A DNA stretch of 42,497 nucleotides from an uncultured SAR86 cluster bacterium (GCA_902556355.1 CACDVW010000009.1:1-42497); one strand, 5' to 3'; counted from the stretch's first letter, positions 18,103 through 26,629 are shown. Notes: a model not told the origin generated them from the sequence alone. Numbers and translations: made by a program.

Positions 18103-18142
18103 GTACGTACTTTTTCGGTGCATATGATATCTTTTTGTGCAT
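18103..18142. promoter_or_regulatory. Possible operator region upstream of the oxidase promoter
   Basis: Just upstream of the oxidase -35 lie an 8-base palindrome GTACGTAC (18103-18110) and two direct copies of GTGCAT (18118-18123 and 18137-18142), 19 bases apart. The position suits a regulator site, but the motifs are short and I cannot name a regulator. The segment is also the 3' flank of yheV, so it could partly serve transcript ending. Confidence 0.25.
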
Positions 18143-18149
18143 TTTTTTA

Positions 18150-18350
18150 CTAGCTTTTAGAAGCTTTATAGTCTTGCATATTTATAACATTTATAAGCTC
18201 ATTTTTCTCAGCTACTGACTTAGGTCTTTCTTCTGAAAAATCACACTTTACACAATAAATTAGATCATTGTCTGCATTGATAGCTATGGTGTCTTTAGCG
18301 CCACATTTGGGACATTTAGCACCAGCTATGAATTGGACCATTTTTTTCAT
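18150..18350 (-). CDS. yheV: YheV-family zinc-ribbon protein
   Basis: A 66-residue protein with one zinc ribbon: CPKCGAKDT (C14, C17 by count) and CVKC about 17 residues later. The N-terminus FIAGAKCPKC and the spacing match the YheV family of gammaproteobacteria, whose role is unknown. The rest is polar and probably disordered. It overlaps the aroE stop by 4 bases, so it is the last gene of the purE-tsaC-hemF-aroE-yheV run on the minus strand. The call rests on remembered family sequences rather than a search. Confidence 0.8.
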   Translation of the reverse strand: MKKMVQFIAGAKCPKCGAKDTIAINADNDLIYCVKCDFSEERPKSVAEKNELINVINMQDYKASKS

Positions 18351-19162
18351 TTTGAAAGGCCCTCAATATCTTTTATTACTGAATTTGTTTCAGGAATGGT
18401 GCCAAACCAGTGATTGAATGACAGGGCTGCTTGATTAACCAGCATTCCAATCCCATCATAAACTTGATTAGAGTATTCTTCTGCCCACTCACAAAAAGGG
18501 GTTTTTGTTAGTGAATAGTTTAAGTCGTAAAAAACAGCTGATTGAGATACTGATATATTGGATGGAGCAGAAAATTCACCTGTTAATCCCGCTGAACTTC
18601 CATTGATAACAAGATCATACTTTGAGTCTTTCATAGAAGTTGAAACAACCTCTGGATTTTTATAATTCGCACATAAGCTTTCTGCTTTTTCTTTCGTTCT
18701 ATTAATAATGGTTATATGCTCAGGTTTGGAGTTATATAGTTTATATAAAATACTTTCAACAGCGGAGCCAGCTCCAAGAATCAATATTTTTTTTCCTTCA
18801 GGATTGATAGATTTTTTATGCAAGTCATCAATAAAGCCTGAGCCATCAGTTGATTCTAGGAAGAATTGCTTATCCTTTTTTATAATTGTGTTCACTGCAT
18901 TTATAAATTTTGCTTCGTTGCTGATGTTGCCTTTAATGTTTGTTGCAGCAAGATTCTTTAATGGCAGAGTAACGTTCAATCCTATTGCATATTTATCTGA
19001 AAAAAACTCGGAGATAAAACTATCAAAAGTTCCTTGCTCTACTCTATATGCTTTGTAATCTAAATTAAGTCCTTCCTTCCTAGCAAATCTTGAATGAATA
19101 AAAGGAGACAACGAATGCTCAATCGGGTTTCCAATAACACCTAATTTAAATATCTTAGACAT
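18347..19162 (-). CDS. aroE: Shikimate dehydrogenase
   Basis: Reduces 3-dehydroshikimate to shikimate with NADPH in aromatic amino acid synthesis. It has 271 residues, the usual length. N-terminal substrate domain: GNPIEHSLSPFIHSRF (shikimate-binding serines), VTLPLK with the catalytic lysine near residue 65, and ESTDGSGFIDDL with the catalytic aspartate. The NADPH domain carries ILGAGSAVESIL, which has the Rossmann glycines. The following INRTKEK supplies the basic pair for the NADP phosphate. Its start overlaps the end of hemF by 8 bases and its end overlaps yheV by 4. The hemF-aroE pairing is conserved in pseudomonads. Confidence 0.95.
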   Translation of the reverse strand: MSKIFKLGVIGNPIEHSLSPFIHSRFARKEGLNLDYKAYRVEQGTFDSFISEFFSDKYAIGLNVTLPLKNLAATNIKGNISNEAKFINAVNTIIKKDKQFFLESTDGSGFIDDLHKKSINPEGKKILILGAGSAVESILYKLYNSKPEHITIINRTKEKAESLCANYKNPEVVSTSMKDSKYDLVINGSSAGLTGEFSAPSNISVSQSAVFYDLNYSLTKTPFCEWAEEYSNQVYDGIGMLVNQAALSFNHWFGTIPETNSVIKDIEGLSK

Positions 19163-20060
19163 TCCAATCCGTATCTATAAATTTAAGCAATCTTTTCTCC
19201 ATAGCTTCGTGCTCTTTTGTTTTTTTATAAGACCATTTAACATCGCTTGGCAATGATGCAAGTATCGACTCTATTCTTCCATTTGATTGAAGACCAAATG
19301 CAGTTCCCCTGTCATAAACAAGATTAAATTCAGCATATCTTCCTCTTCTTAACAACTGAAAATCTTTTTGTAACTTGGTATATTTTTTTTGCCTTCTTAG
19401 ATTCGCAAGTGTTGTATATGAATTTTTATATTGGCTAGCGGTATCAGACAAAAGCAGCAGGGTCTTTTCAAGGCCTAATTGTTTAAAATTGTCAAAAAAA
19501 ATGCCTCCTATGCCCCTTCTTTCATTCCTGTGAGGTAAATAAAAGTATTCATTACAATTTTTTGAGAATTTTTTATAGAGAGTTTTGTTATATCCGTCTA
19601 AGAAAGTTTTTGCATCTTTATGCCATTTTTTACAATCACTTTTATAGGGCAGAAAAGGTGTCAAATCATAACCACCACCTGACCACCAGTCTTTAATATT
19701 ATTTTTTTTGTCTAAAATACAAAACAATCTAATGTTCATATGACTGGTTGGCACATTGGGATTTTTTGGGTGTGATATAACAGATACGCCCATAGCCTGA
19801 TATCCGTAATTTGAAGACTTTGTTATCAGGTTTCCAAGAGCTGCTTTCGGAAGTTTTTTCCCCTTAATGGAGGAAAAATTTACTGCGCAATTATCAAAAA
19901 AATTACCACCCTGAATTATGAATGTTTTCCCGCCACCTCCCTCAGGTCTTTTCCAAGAATCACATACAATTTTTGCGTTTTTAGATTTTTCTAGATCGGT
20001 AAATGATTTGATTATCTCTGCCTGAGAATCAATAAATATTTTTTCTAGATTTTTAATCAT
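19155..20060 (-). CDS. hemF: Oxygen-dependent coproporphyrinogen III oxidase
   Basis: Decarboxylates two propionates of coproporphyrinogen III to give protoporphyrinogen IX, with O2 as oxidant, in heme synthesis. It has 301 residues, full length. Family segments: RPEGGGGKTFIIQ near residues 38-50, SHPKNPNVPTSHMNIR, WWSGGGYDLTPFLP, PHRNERRGIGGIFFDNF, and near the C-terminus RRGRYAEFNLVYDRGTAFGL, ending with ILASLP. The metal-binding histidines (in SHPKNP, TSHMN and PHRNE) are kept. An O2-dependent enzyme and a nearby aa3 oxidase both indicate aerobic life. It lies one base after tsaC and overlaps aroE. Confidence 0.97.
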   Translation of the reverse strand: MIKNLEKIFIDSQAEIIKSFTDLEKSKNAKIVCDSWKRPEGGGGKTFIIQGGNFFDNCAVNFSSIKGKKLPKAALGNLITKSSNYGYQAMGVSVISHPKNPNVPTSHMNIRLFCILDKKNNIKDWWSGGGYDLTPFLPYKSDCKKWHKDAKTFLDGYNKTLYKKFSKNCNEYFYLPHRNERRGIGGIFFDNFKQLGLEKTLLLLSDTASQYKNSYTTLANLRRQKKYTKLQKDFQLLRRGRYAEFNLVYDRGTAFGLQSNGRIESILASLPSDVKWSYKKTKEHEAMEKRLLKFIDTDWNV

Positions 20061-20061
20061 A

Positions 20062-20622
20062 TTAATCTCTAATTACAGCTCTAGTATGAAGGTCAATTAT
20101 TCTTGAGGGTTTATTATTGTTACCTAGTTTATCATCAAAATAAGCTACGTCAGACTCGTTGAACACACTCATAATTTCATCAATATTATTTAAATTTTCT
20201 TGCCCGGAAATATTTGCTGATGTTGAAACCATTATTCCACTAAATGTTTCTAATAGTGCTTTTATAGGATAGTGATTACTCACTCTTAGTGCTATTTTAC
20301 CACTTGCGTTTTGTAAATGCTCTGGCAATTTTTCGTCATAATCTATTAGCAATGTAGTTGGTCCTGGCCACACTGTATCAATGAAATTTAGTTCTTCAAC
20401 TGATAGTTTATTTATATATTTTGAGATGGTGTCGAGTGAATCTATTAATAAAATAAAACTTTTATTTTTTGGTCTTTTTTTAAGATCATATATTCTTAAA
20501 AAACTTTCTTTATTAAGTGCATCGCAACCTATTCCCCAGATGCCTTCTGTAGGATGAATTAAAATCTTACCCTCAGCCAAATGATTGGCCGAGGATAAAA
20601 GATTTAACGATTTTTTATGCAA
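20062..20622 (-). CDS. tsaC: Threonylcarbamoyl-AMP synthase
   Basis: Makes threonylcarbamoyl-AMP from threonine, bicarbonate and ATP, the first step of the t6A37 tRNA modification. It has 186 residues, the short TsaC form without the C-terminal Sua5 domain. Signature HPTEGIWGIGCDA near residues 22-34, then YDLKKRPKNKSFILL with the basic ATP-binding residues, WPGPTTLLI, and VSTSANISGQ near residues 131-140. It lies between purE, which it abuts without a gap, and hemF (1-base gap). Pseudomonads also have yrdC/tsaC just before hemF. Confidence 0.95.
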   Translation of the reverse strand: MHKKSLNLLSSANHLAEGKILIHPTEGIWGIGCDALNKESFLRIYDLKKRPKNKSFILLIDSLDTISKYINKLSVEELNFIDTVWPGPTTLLIDYDEKLPEHLQNASGKIALRVSNHYPIKALLETFSGIMVSTSANISGQENLNNIDEIMSVFNESDVAYFDDKLGNNNKPSRIIDLHTRAVIRD

Positions 20623-21123
20623 TTAGGAATTAAGTGCCTGATCTTTTTTTAGAACCTCGTCACGCATATTACTTTTATATTCTGAAAGTTTTGCCGCCAA
20701 GCCATCGTCTGAAGTAGCTAAAATTTGAACCGCTAGAATTGCGCTATTTTTTGCGCCAGCTTTTCCCACAGCAACAGTAGCAACTGGAACACCAGGAGGC
20801 ATCATAGCTGTTGATAGCAAGGAGTCTATTCCGCCCATTCCGCCTGATTCTATTGGGATACCTATAACAGGTCTTGTTGAGTGTGCTGCAACAGCACCAG
20901 CAAGGTGGGCTGCCATACCTGCAGCAGCTATAAATACCTTACATCCATTGTTTTCAGAGGTTTTGATCAACTCCATGACCTCATGAGGTGTTCTGTGAGC
21001 AGACATTACGTTTTTTGTGTAGTTGACGCCAAAAGAATCCAAAATAGAAAAACTAGCCTCTACAATAGGCAAATCAGAGTCCGAACCCATTATTATCGCT
21101 ACATCTGTGGTTGAATTAGTCAT
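20623..21123 (-). CDS. purE: N5-carboxyaminoimidazole ribonucleotide mutase
   Basis: Moves the carboxyl group of N5-CAIR to give CAIR in purine synthesis. It has 166 residues, the small octameric class I enzyme. Motifs are MGSDSDLPIVEA near residues 12-23, VMSAHRTPHEV with the catalytic histidine, AAAGMAAHLAGAVAAH, and PVIGIPI. The partner gene purK, often adjacent, is not here, so it must lie elsewhere or be replaced. It is the first gene of the minus-strand run, divergent from def. The stop codon directly abuts tsaC. Confidence 0.95.
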   Translation of the reverse strand: MTNSTTDVAIIMGSDSDLPIVEASFSILDSFGVNYTKNVMSAHRTPHEVMELIKTSENNGCKVFIAAAGMAAHLAGAVAAHSTRPVIGIPIESGGMGGIDSLLSTAMMPPGVPVATVAVGKAGAKNSAILAVQILATSDDGLAAKLSEYKSNMRDEVLKKDQALNS

Positions 21124-21139
21124 AATTTTTAAAATAAAT

Positions 21140-21170
21140 AGTTGTTAATAATACAAAGAGATTATAATGG
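21140..21170. promoter_or_regulatory. Divergent purE/def promoter core
   Basis: The 8-base palindrome ATTATAAT at 21161-21168 contains overlapping TATAAT boxes on both strands, centred in the 74-base gap between the divergent genes purE and def. For def, TTGTTA at 21142-21147 could be a -35, with a short 15-base spacer. The -35 for purE is poor. Distances to both start codons are suitable. Confidence 0.35.
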
Positions 21171-21197
21171 CGGAATATATAAAAAAATAGTGATTTG

Positions 21198-21692
21198 ATG
21201 GCAGAAAAACTAAAAATTTTAAAATTTCCAGATCCAAGGCTGAGAACTGTTGCTAAGAAAGTTGAAAAATTCGACAAAAGTCTAGAAAAGCTTACTCAGG
21301 ATATGCTTCATACAATGTATGAAGATAATGGAATTGGTCTTGCAGCAACTCAAGTAAACAGACATATCCGTGTAATAGTTATGGATTTAAGTGAAGAAAG
21401 GAATGAACCAAGAATTTTTATTAATCCTGAATACAAGATATTAAATAAAGAATCACTTGCATCCTTCGAAGAGGGGTGTCTTTCAGTTCCAGGGTTTAGC
21501 GAAGAAATCATAAGACCAGATAAAATAGAGCTTAAATGGCAGGATCTATCGGGTGAATTACATCAAGATACCCCAAATGGGCTTCTAACTATATGCATAC
21601 AACATGAAATAGACCATTTAGAAGGCAAATTAATGGTTGATTACATAAGTCCTATTAAACGCGATAGAATTAGGAAAAAGCTTTCAAAGTAG
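21198..21692 (+). CDS. def: Peptide deformylase
   Basis: Removes the formyl group from the N-terminal methionine of new proteins. About 164 residues. The three metal motifs are all present: GIGLAATQV near residues 43-51, EEGCLSVP near 87-94 with the metal cysteine, and HEIDHLEG near 132-139 with the two metal histidines and the catalytic glutamate. I start at ATG 21198 (MAEKLKILKFPDPRLR, a typical family start); a TTG directly before it, at 21195, would add one residue. fmt follows after 46 bases, giving the usual def-fmt pair that handles both addition and removal of the formyl group. Confidence 0.97.
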   Translation: MAEKLKILKFPDPRLRTVAKKVEKFDKSLEKLTQDMLHTMYEDNGIGLAATQVNRHIRVIVMDLSEERNEPRIFINPEYKILNKESLASFEEGCLSVPGFSEEIIRPDKIELKWQDLSGELHQDTPNGLLTICIQHEIDHLEGKLMVDYISPIKRDRIRKKLSK

Positions 21693-21738
21693 GAATTAAA
21701 GAGATTTTGAGCGAAATTAACAGATTTTAAGCAATTTT

Positions 21739-22662
21739 ATGAATATTTTATTTGCTGGAACGCCCGAACCCTCAGCCAAACTGCTGCAATCATTATGTAA
21801 TAATAAGTGCATTAATATTGTCGGGGTTATAACAAAACCAGATGTAGCTCAAAAAAGAGGTAATAAAATAAAACAATCTCATGTATCTCTTACTGCATCT
21901 GAGGCCAACCTTCCGATCTTCAAGCCTGATGATTTGAATTCAGCAGAATTTAAAGAAACTCTATTAAAACTAGACTTTGATTTTTTGGTTGTAGCAGCAT
22001 ATGGAAAAATACTTCCAAACTGGATGTTAGCAAGTCCAAATGTTATGCCAATTAATATTCACTACTCACTACTTCCAAAATACAGAGGCGCATCTCCAAT
22101 TCAGTCTTGCCTTTTAAATGGAGATAAAAAAACTGGTATTACTTTTATTAAAATGACCAACAAATTAGATGAAGGTGATTGCATAGAAAGATATGAAATG
22201 CACGTATGTGATGATCATAACAAAGTAACACTCGAAGAAGATTTATGTAATTTGGCTATAGAAAATATATTCACTGTATTATCAAACATTACCCAAAATA
22301 ATTTTGGCCTGTTAAAGCAAAATCATAAAGCATCTTCTTATTGTAAAAAAATTACCAAGCAAGATTCACTGATAACTTTTGAAATGTCATCTGATGAAAT
22401 ATATAACAAATTTAGAGCATATTATGAATGGCCGGGTATAGCATTTGAACATAAAAATACAATCGTGAAAATTAAAGGGATGTATGTTTTAGATAAAAAT
22501 AATGCATTTGTAGACAACGAAAATTTTAAATTTGATAAATCAGGATTAAATATGAAAACAGCAGATAGAGCGATAGTAATTACTCACTTACAGTTTCCAA
22601 ATAAAAATATTATAAGCTCAGCGGATGCTTTTAATTCATATAAAGAGTTCTTCATCAAATAA
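21739..22662 (+). CDS. fmt: Methionyl-tRNA formyltransferase
   Basis: Transfers a formyl group from 10-formyltetrahydrofolate to initiator Met-tRNA. It has 307 residues. The N-terminal domain has ILFAGTPEPSAKLL at the start, the catalytic region INIHYSLLPKYRGASPIQ near residues 106-123 (Asn and His), and a later LDEGDCI with the catalytic Asp. The C-terminal domain has the usual KITKQDSLITFE and YEWPGIAF. Some residues differ from the common forms (HYSLLP for HASLLP), but no key position is lost. In pseudomonads the rRNA methyltransferase gene rsmB sits between fmt and trkA; here trkA follows after 55 bases. Confidence 0.95.
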   Translation: MNILFAGTPEPSAKLLQSLCNNKCINIVGVITKPDVAQKRGNKIKQSHVSLTASEANLPIFKPDDLNSAEFKETLLKLDFDFLVVAAYGKILPNWMLASPNVMPINIHYSLLPKYRGASPIQSCLLNGDKKTGITFIKMTNKLDEGDCIERYEMHVCDDHNKVTLEEDLCNLAIENIFTVLSNITQNNFGLLKQNHKASSYCKKITKQDSLITFEMSSDEIYNKFRAYYEWPGIAFEHKNTIVKIKGMYVLDKNNAFVDNENFKFDKSGLNMKTADRAIVITHLQFPNKNIISSADAFNSYKEFFIK

Positions 22663-22717
22663 TTTAATTTACTACGAAGTCTTTTAATTACATTAAAAGA
22701 GGTTTAATTTATCAAAT

Positions 22718-24067
22718 ATGAAAATTGTAATATTGGGTGCTGGTAGAATAGGTAGCAGTCTTGCAAGAAATTTATCTAGTTCTAACTATGAAGTTTGTGT
22801 AGTTGATGAAAACAAAAACAAACTATCTGAACTTGAAGATAAGTTAGATATTATGACTATTGAGGGGTCTGCTTCTCATCTTAATACATTAAAAAAATCT
22901 GGACTCGATGAAGACACAATTGTTCTTGCAGTAACATCTAACGACGAAGTAAATATCGTTGCTTGCCAAATTGCAAAAAAAGCCTTTGATGTTAAAAAAA
23001 CTATATGTCGTTTCAGAGATAACTGTTACTTTGGAAAACTAGATATATTTGGTGAAGGAGTTATTGATATACCTATAAGTCCTGAAGATGAAATAACAAC
23101 TCATTTAAAAGAGTTAATTGATCACCCAGGGGCAAATCAAATTGAAAGTTTTGCTAATGGAAAGGTTAAGCTAGTTTCAGTTAAAGCTAAGAAAAAAGGC
23201 AAGCTTGTTGGAAGAGAGCTTAAAGGCATTAAGGAAGATATGCCAGATATTGATGCTTTTGTGGCCTCCATATACAGAAAAGGGAATCCTTTTATACCTT
23301 CAGGGGATACTATTATCAAAGAGAATGACGAAGTCTACTTTATATCGTCTGAATCCAATATAGGGCCAATTGTTGATGAATTTAGAGACCATGAAGAGCA
23401 ATATTCCAGAATTATGATTGTAGGCGGTGGAAAAGTAGGCTTTTCTTTAGCAAAATATATTGAAAAGGGCTATAACGTAAAGCTAATTGACTCTAACAAT
23501 GATCGATGCAAGGTATTGTCGAAAGAATTAGAGAAAACGATAGTTCTAAATGGCTCAGCAACAGATGAATCTCTTCTAAAAAGTGAAAATATTGCAAATA
23601 TTGATATATTTTGTGCATTAACTGATGATGATGAGACAAATGTCATGTCTTCGTTGCTTGCCAAGAAAATGGGCGCAAAGAAAACTATGATTATACTAAA
23701 TAACCCGTCTTATTTAGGTCTTGTGCCTGGTTTCATTGATGTCTATATAGCGCCTTATAGACTTACTGTGTCATCTGTTCTCCAAGATCTAAGAGAAAGT
23801 GATGTGGCTCAAGACGTTATTTTAAAAGTAAATACAGGCGCAGAAGCTATTGAGGGCATTGTTCATGCGAATGAATTTACCTCACCTTTGTTTGGCAAAC
23901 CTATTAAAGACATTCCTTTGCCCGAGGGAACAGCAATTGCAGCAATTATAAGACATGGTGAGCTTATAATGCCTAGCTCAAGTGTTGAATTAACACTTAA
24001 CGATCACTTAGTAATATTTTTATCTGATAAAAACAAAATTAATGAAGTAGAGGTGCTTTTTAAATAA
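22718..24067 (+). CDS. trkA: Trk potassium uptake regulatory protein TrkA
   Basis: Cytoplasmic gating subunit of the Trk potassium system; binds NAD(H) and other nucleotides. It has 449 residues and a clear internal duplication: two RCK units, each a Rossmann domain (ILGAGRIGSSLARNL at about 4-18 and IVGGGKVGFSLAKYI at about 232-246) followed by a TrkA-C domain (around 140-220 and 365-449). The conserved acidic residue at the end of the second strand is present in each half (VVDEN and LIDSN). It lies 4 bases before trkH, forming a two-gene potassium transport unit. The start ATG at 22718 gives the exact family N-terminus. Confidence 0.96.
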   Translation: MKIVILGAGRIGSSLARNLSSSNYEVCVVDENKNKLSELEDKLDIMTIEGSASHLNTLKKSGLDEDTIVLAVTSNDEVNIVACQIAKKAFDVKKTICRFRDNCYFGKLDIFGEGVIDIPISPEDEITTHLKELIDHPGANQIESFANGKVKLVSVKAKKKGKLVGRELKGIKEDMPDIDAFVASIYRKGNPFIPSGDTIIKENDEVYFISSESNIGPIVDEFRDHEEQYSRIMIVGGGKVGFSLAKYIEKGYNVKLIDSNNDRCKVLSKELEKTIVLNGSATDESLLKSENIANIDIFCALTDDDETNVMSSLLAKKMGAKKTMIILNNPSYLGLVPGFIDVYIAPYRLTVSSVLQDLRESDVAQDVILKVNTGAEAIEGIVHANEFTSPLFGKPIKDIPLPEGTAIAAIIRHGELIMPSSSVELTLNDHLVIFLSDKNKINEVEVLFK

Positions 24068-24071
24068 ACCA

Positions 24072-25505
24072 ATGAACCTGAAGCCTTTATTAAAGCTATT
24101 CAGCATCTTGGTGATGTTTTTTAGCACTTCATTTATATTTCCAATAATCACGTCTTTAATTTATGAAGATGGAGCCATGTCAGTCTTTGTTATTACATTT
24201 TTGATTGTTTTTGTAGTTGGCTTCATTGGGTGGTTAATATCAAGGAATACTATTGAAGATATGAGCCACAAAGATGGTTTCTTGGTAATAACTCTTTTCT
24301 GGGTTGTGTTGTCATCTGCTGGCTCTATTCCATTTATGTTAAGCGGTATGACTTTTATTGATTCTTTTTTTGAATCAATGTCTGGTATAACTACTACTGG
24401 CGCAACTGTAATTTCAAATTTGAGCACCCTTCCAGAGTCATTGTTACTTTATAGGCAACTATTACAGTGGATGGGCGGCATGGGTTTAATAGTTCTAGCT
24501 ATAGCTGTTATGCCTTTATTGGGTATTGGTGGTGGCCAGCTTTATAAAACAGAAATACCTGGAGCCATGAATGACCAAAAGCTAACACCAAGAATAAAAG
24601 AAACAGCTCAAGCTTTGTGGCTGATATATCTATTACTTACTGTTAGTTGTGCTCTTTTTTATTTCTTTGCAGGAATGAATGTATTTGATGCAATATCACA
24701 TAGTTTAAGCACAGTCTCAATTGGTGGTTTTTCTACATATGATCAGAGCATTGGTTACTTTAATAACGGAATGATTGAGACTGTTTGTATATTTTTTATG
24801 CTTTTGTCCGCACTTAGTTTCACACTGCATTATTTTGCATTTTATATGAAAAAACCTTTCAAATATTTATATGATCCAGAGCTTAGATTCTTTATCTCAA
24901 TAATGGTAATCATATTCCTGCTATCTGTTTTAATGAATTATATTTCAACTCAAGAGCAGGCCAGTATTAGAGAATTGCTTTTTCACGCTGTATCAATTGT
25001 AACTACGACAGGTTTTTCAATAGGTGATACAAACCAGTGGAGTCCATCAATAGGTTTTCTTTTCTTAATTGGAGCTTTTATTGGAGCATGTTCTGGTTCG
25101 GTTGGTGGAGGCATTAAATCTTGGAGAGTGCTCATAATGATCAATTATGCATATATCAATCTAAAGAAAATGATTCATCCAAATGCTGTTATAACTTTAA
25201 AAATTGGAACTAAGAGTGTTGAAAATGATGTTGCTGCATCTGTTTGGGGCTTCTTTTCGATATATGTAATATCTTTCATTATTTTATTATTGGGGCTAGT
25301 TGCTACAGGCCTTGATTTTCAATCAGCGTTTTCAGCTATTGGTGCTTGCTTAAATAATCTTGGTCCTGGTCTTGGCGAGGTTGCTCAAACATATGATTCT
25401 GTTTCAACAGTTGGTAAGGGGATATTGTCTTTTGCAATGATATTAGGAAGACTTGAAATTTTTACACTTCTTGTTTTATTCACACCAATCTTTTGGCAAA
25501 AATAA
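24072..25505 (+). CDS. trkH: Trk potassium channel-forming subunit TrkH
   Basis: Membrane subunit that conducts K+ uptake. It has 477 residues with four pseudo-repeated pore units. The four filter loops can be read: SGITTTGATVIS (near residues 103-114), STVSIGGFSTYD, SIVTTTGFSIGD and ACLNNLGPGLGE, each with the central glycine for K+ selectivity. The intramembrane loop in the third unit (GACSGSVGGGIK) is also kept. It is the last gene of the plus-strand def-fmt-trkA-trkH group and ends one base before the stop of the convergent acyltransferase. No intrinsic terminator is evident between them. Confidence 0.96.
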   Translation: MNLKPLLKLFSILVMFFSTSFIFPIITSLIYEDGAMSVFVITFLIVFVVGFIGWLISRNTIEDMSHKDGFLVITLFWVVLSSAGSIPFMLSGMTFIDSFFESMSGITTTGATVISNLSTLPESLLLYRQLLQWMGGMGLIVLAIAVMPLLGIGGGQLYKTEIPGAMNDQKLTPRIKETAQALWLIYLLLTVSCALFYFFAGMNVFDAISHSLSTVSIGGFSTYDQSIGYFNNGMIETVCIFFMLLSALSFTLHYFAFYMKKPFKYLYDPELRFFISIMVIIFLLSVLMNYISTQEQASIRELLFHAVSIVTTTGFSIGDTNQWSPSIGFLFLIGAFIGACSGSVGGGIKSWRVLIMINYAYINLKKMIHPNAVITLKIGTKSVENDVAASVWGFFSIYVISFIILLLGLVATGLDFQSAFSAIGACLNNLGPGLGEVAQTYDSVSTVGKGILSFAMILGRLEIFTLLVLFTPIFWQK

Positions 25506-25506
25506 T

Positions 25507-26367
25507 TTAGATGTCTGAATATGGGTCCTCTCCGGTAGGGGGTCTTCTATAACGCTTATATTCCCAAGAATAATCTATTGGGTTTATATTAATTAATTCT
25601 TCGATACTTTTGTTAAGTGATAGTTTGTACTCACTATCATTATATATTGATTTTTTACTGGGTTTGATGGTGATACCAAGCCTATTTTTGCCAAACGAGT
25701 TAAGACAAATAAATACACCTGGCTTCTTTGTTTTGTATACCATTGATGAGGCTAATGTTGTTGTATATGCATCATTGTTAAAAAGTTTTACGTATTCACC
25801 CATGCCTCTTTGTGGAACTTGATCAGCAGCTATACAAATGGTTTTGCCGGCTTTAAATGCTTGATAGATTTTTCTTACGCCGTTCATGTTAGTTTCATAA
25901 ACCTTGTTAGTTTTTCCTTCTCTTTGTTTTTTTACAAAACTGTCAAGTGCTTTAATTTTAACTTTTTTATAAAGCGTGGTCGTTTCGCTTTTAGTATTTA
26001 TCCATTTAAGTAACATATCTACGCTTCTATTATGGATAGCAATTACGGCAACACCATTCCCATCATTGATATATTTATTGAGAAGAAAATTATTTTCTAC
26101 TCTAAATATTTTTTTTCCTGAAATATGAATTGGTCTACTCCAAGACTGAATAGTTTCATAGCCACTTACCAATGTCTCTATAAAACTTTGTGATGCAAGT
26201 TTTTCAATTTCATCTTGGTTTAAGTTTTTATAACTCATCTTTAGGTTTTGAAATGTTACTTTATATCCATTGGATAACTTATATATCCCGGTTTTAGAAA
26301 TAGAAGAAACGATAAGTCTAACTATTGCTATGGGAAATAAAGATACTATGTAAAATATAGATCTCAT
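25507..26367 (-). CDS. Lipid A biosynthesis acyltransferase family protein (LpxL/HtrB-like)
   Basis: Inner-membrane acyltransferase of the LpxL/LpxM family, which adds secondary acyl chains to lipid A. It has 286 residues, with an N-terminal membrane anchor at about residues 3-22. The HX4D catalytic motif is in AIHNRSVDML, followed by AADQVPQRGMGEYVKLF, which corresponds to the family's DQ/GxxVxFFG segment, and ASSMVYKTKKPGVF. It is about 15-20 residues shorter than E. coli LpxL. In Pseudomonas an htrB gene lies in the same neighbourhood, between glyQ and trkA. Directly upstream is a second, broken copy of its first 35 codons (see 26392-26499). The exact acyl chain and acceptor cannot be told from sequence. 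Confidence 0.85.
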   Translation of the reverse strand: MRSIFYIVSLFPIAIVRLIVSSISKTGIYKLSNGYKVTFQNLKMSYKNLNQDEIEKLASQSFIETLVSGYETIQSWSRPIHISGKKIFRVENNFLLNKYINDGNGVAVIAIHNRSVDMLLKWINTKSETTTLYKKVKIKALDSFVKKQREGKTNKVYETNMNGVRKIYQAFKAGKTICIAADQVPQRGMGEYVKLFNNDAYTTTLASSMVYKTKKPGVFICLNSFGKNRLGITIKPSKKSIYNDSEYKLSLNKSIEELININPIDYSWEYKRYRRPPTGEDPYSDI

Positions 26368-26520
26368 CGTGATTGCTTTTCCAGTGGTAATTTAATATGC
26401 ATTAGATAGCTTATATACCCCAGTTTTAGAAATAGAAGACACTATATTATTTACAAGAGATATTGGAATTAGGGATACTATGTAAAATATAAACTTCATT
26501 GTGATTACTTATCCAGCGTT
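26260..26520 (-). repeat. Tandem duplication, 132-base period, at the head of the acyltransferase gene
   Basis: The segment 26260-26388 (first codons and about 21 bases of leader of the acyltransferase) is repeated at 26392-26520. The two start codons are 132 bases apart. Over the 105 coding bases compared by hand, 82 are identical; the leader bases before each ATG also match (19 of 24). The copies abut. The downstream copy (nearer the gene) is the working head; the upstream one has lost its continuation. Confidence 0.85.
26392..26499 (-). pseudogene. 35-codon remnant: duplicated N-terminus of the upstream-facing acyltransferase
   Basis: Open frame of 35 codons plus TAA, whose product matches the first 35 residues of the adjacent acyltransferase at 26 positions (shared core VSSISKTG and YKLSN). 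It contains the whole membrane anchor and then stops where the repeat unit ends, 24 bases before the acyltransferase ATG. Of 18 changed codons, 9 are silent. That is too many for a copy drifting without constraint, so either a full second gene existed and was later deleted, or the short product or its leader still matters. Its leader resembles that of the intact gene, including a CTGGA-type ribosome binding site. Pseudogene is my preferred reading; a leader peptide is the alternative. Confidence 0.6.
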
Positions 26521-26629
26521 TGATATATAATCTTAATTGATTTTTATAGTTATGGATTTAATTTCTATAAATAGTTTATTTATTATTAATTGGACATATG
26601 TTCCATTTTATATGGATTAGGAGAGTACA

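Noticed and set aside
26591-26605. Dyad TGGACATATGTTCCA upstream of glycyl-tRNA synthetase as an operator or T-box-like element
   Set aside because: Short, with a one-base bulge, and no specifier or terminator structure around it; expected by chance in A/T-rich leader sequence.
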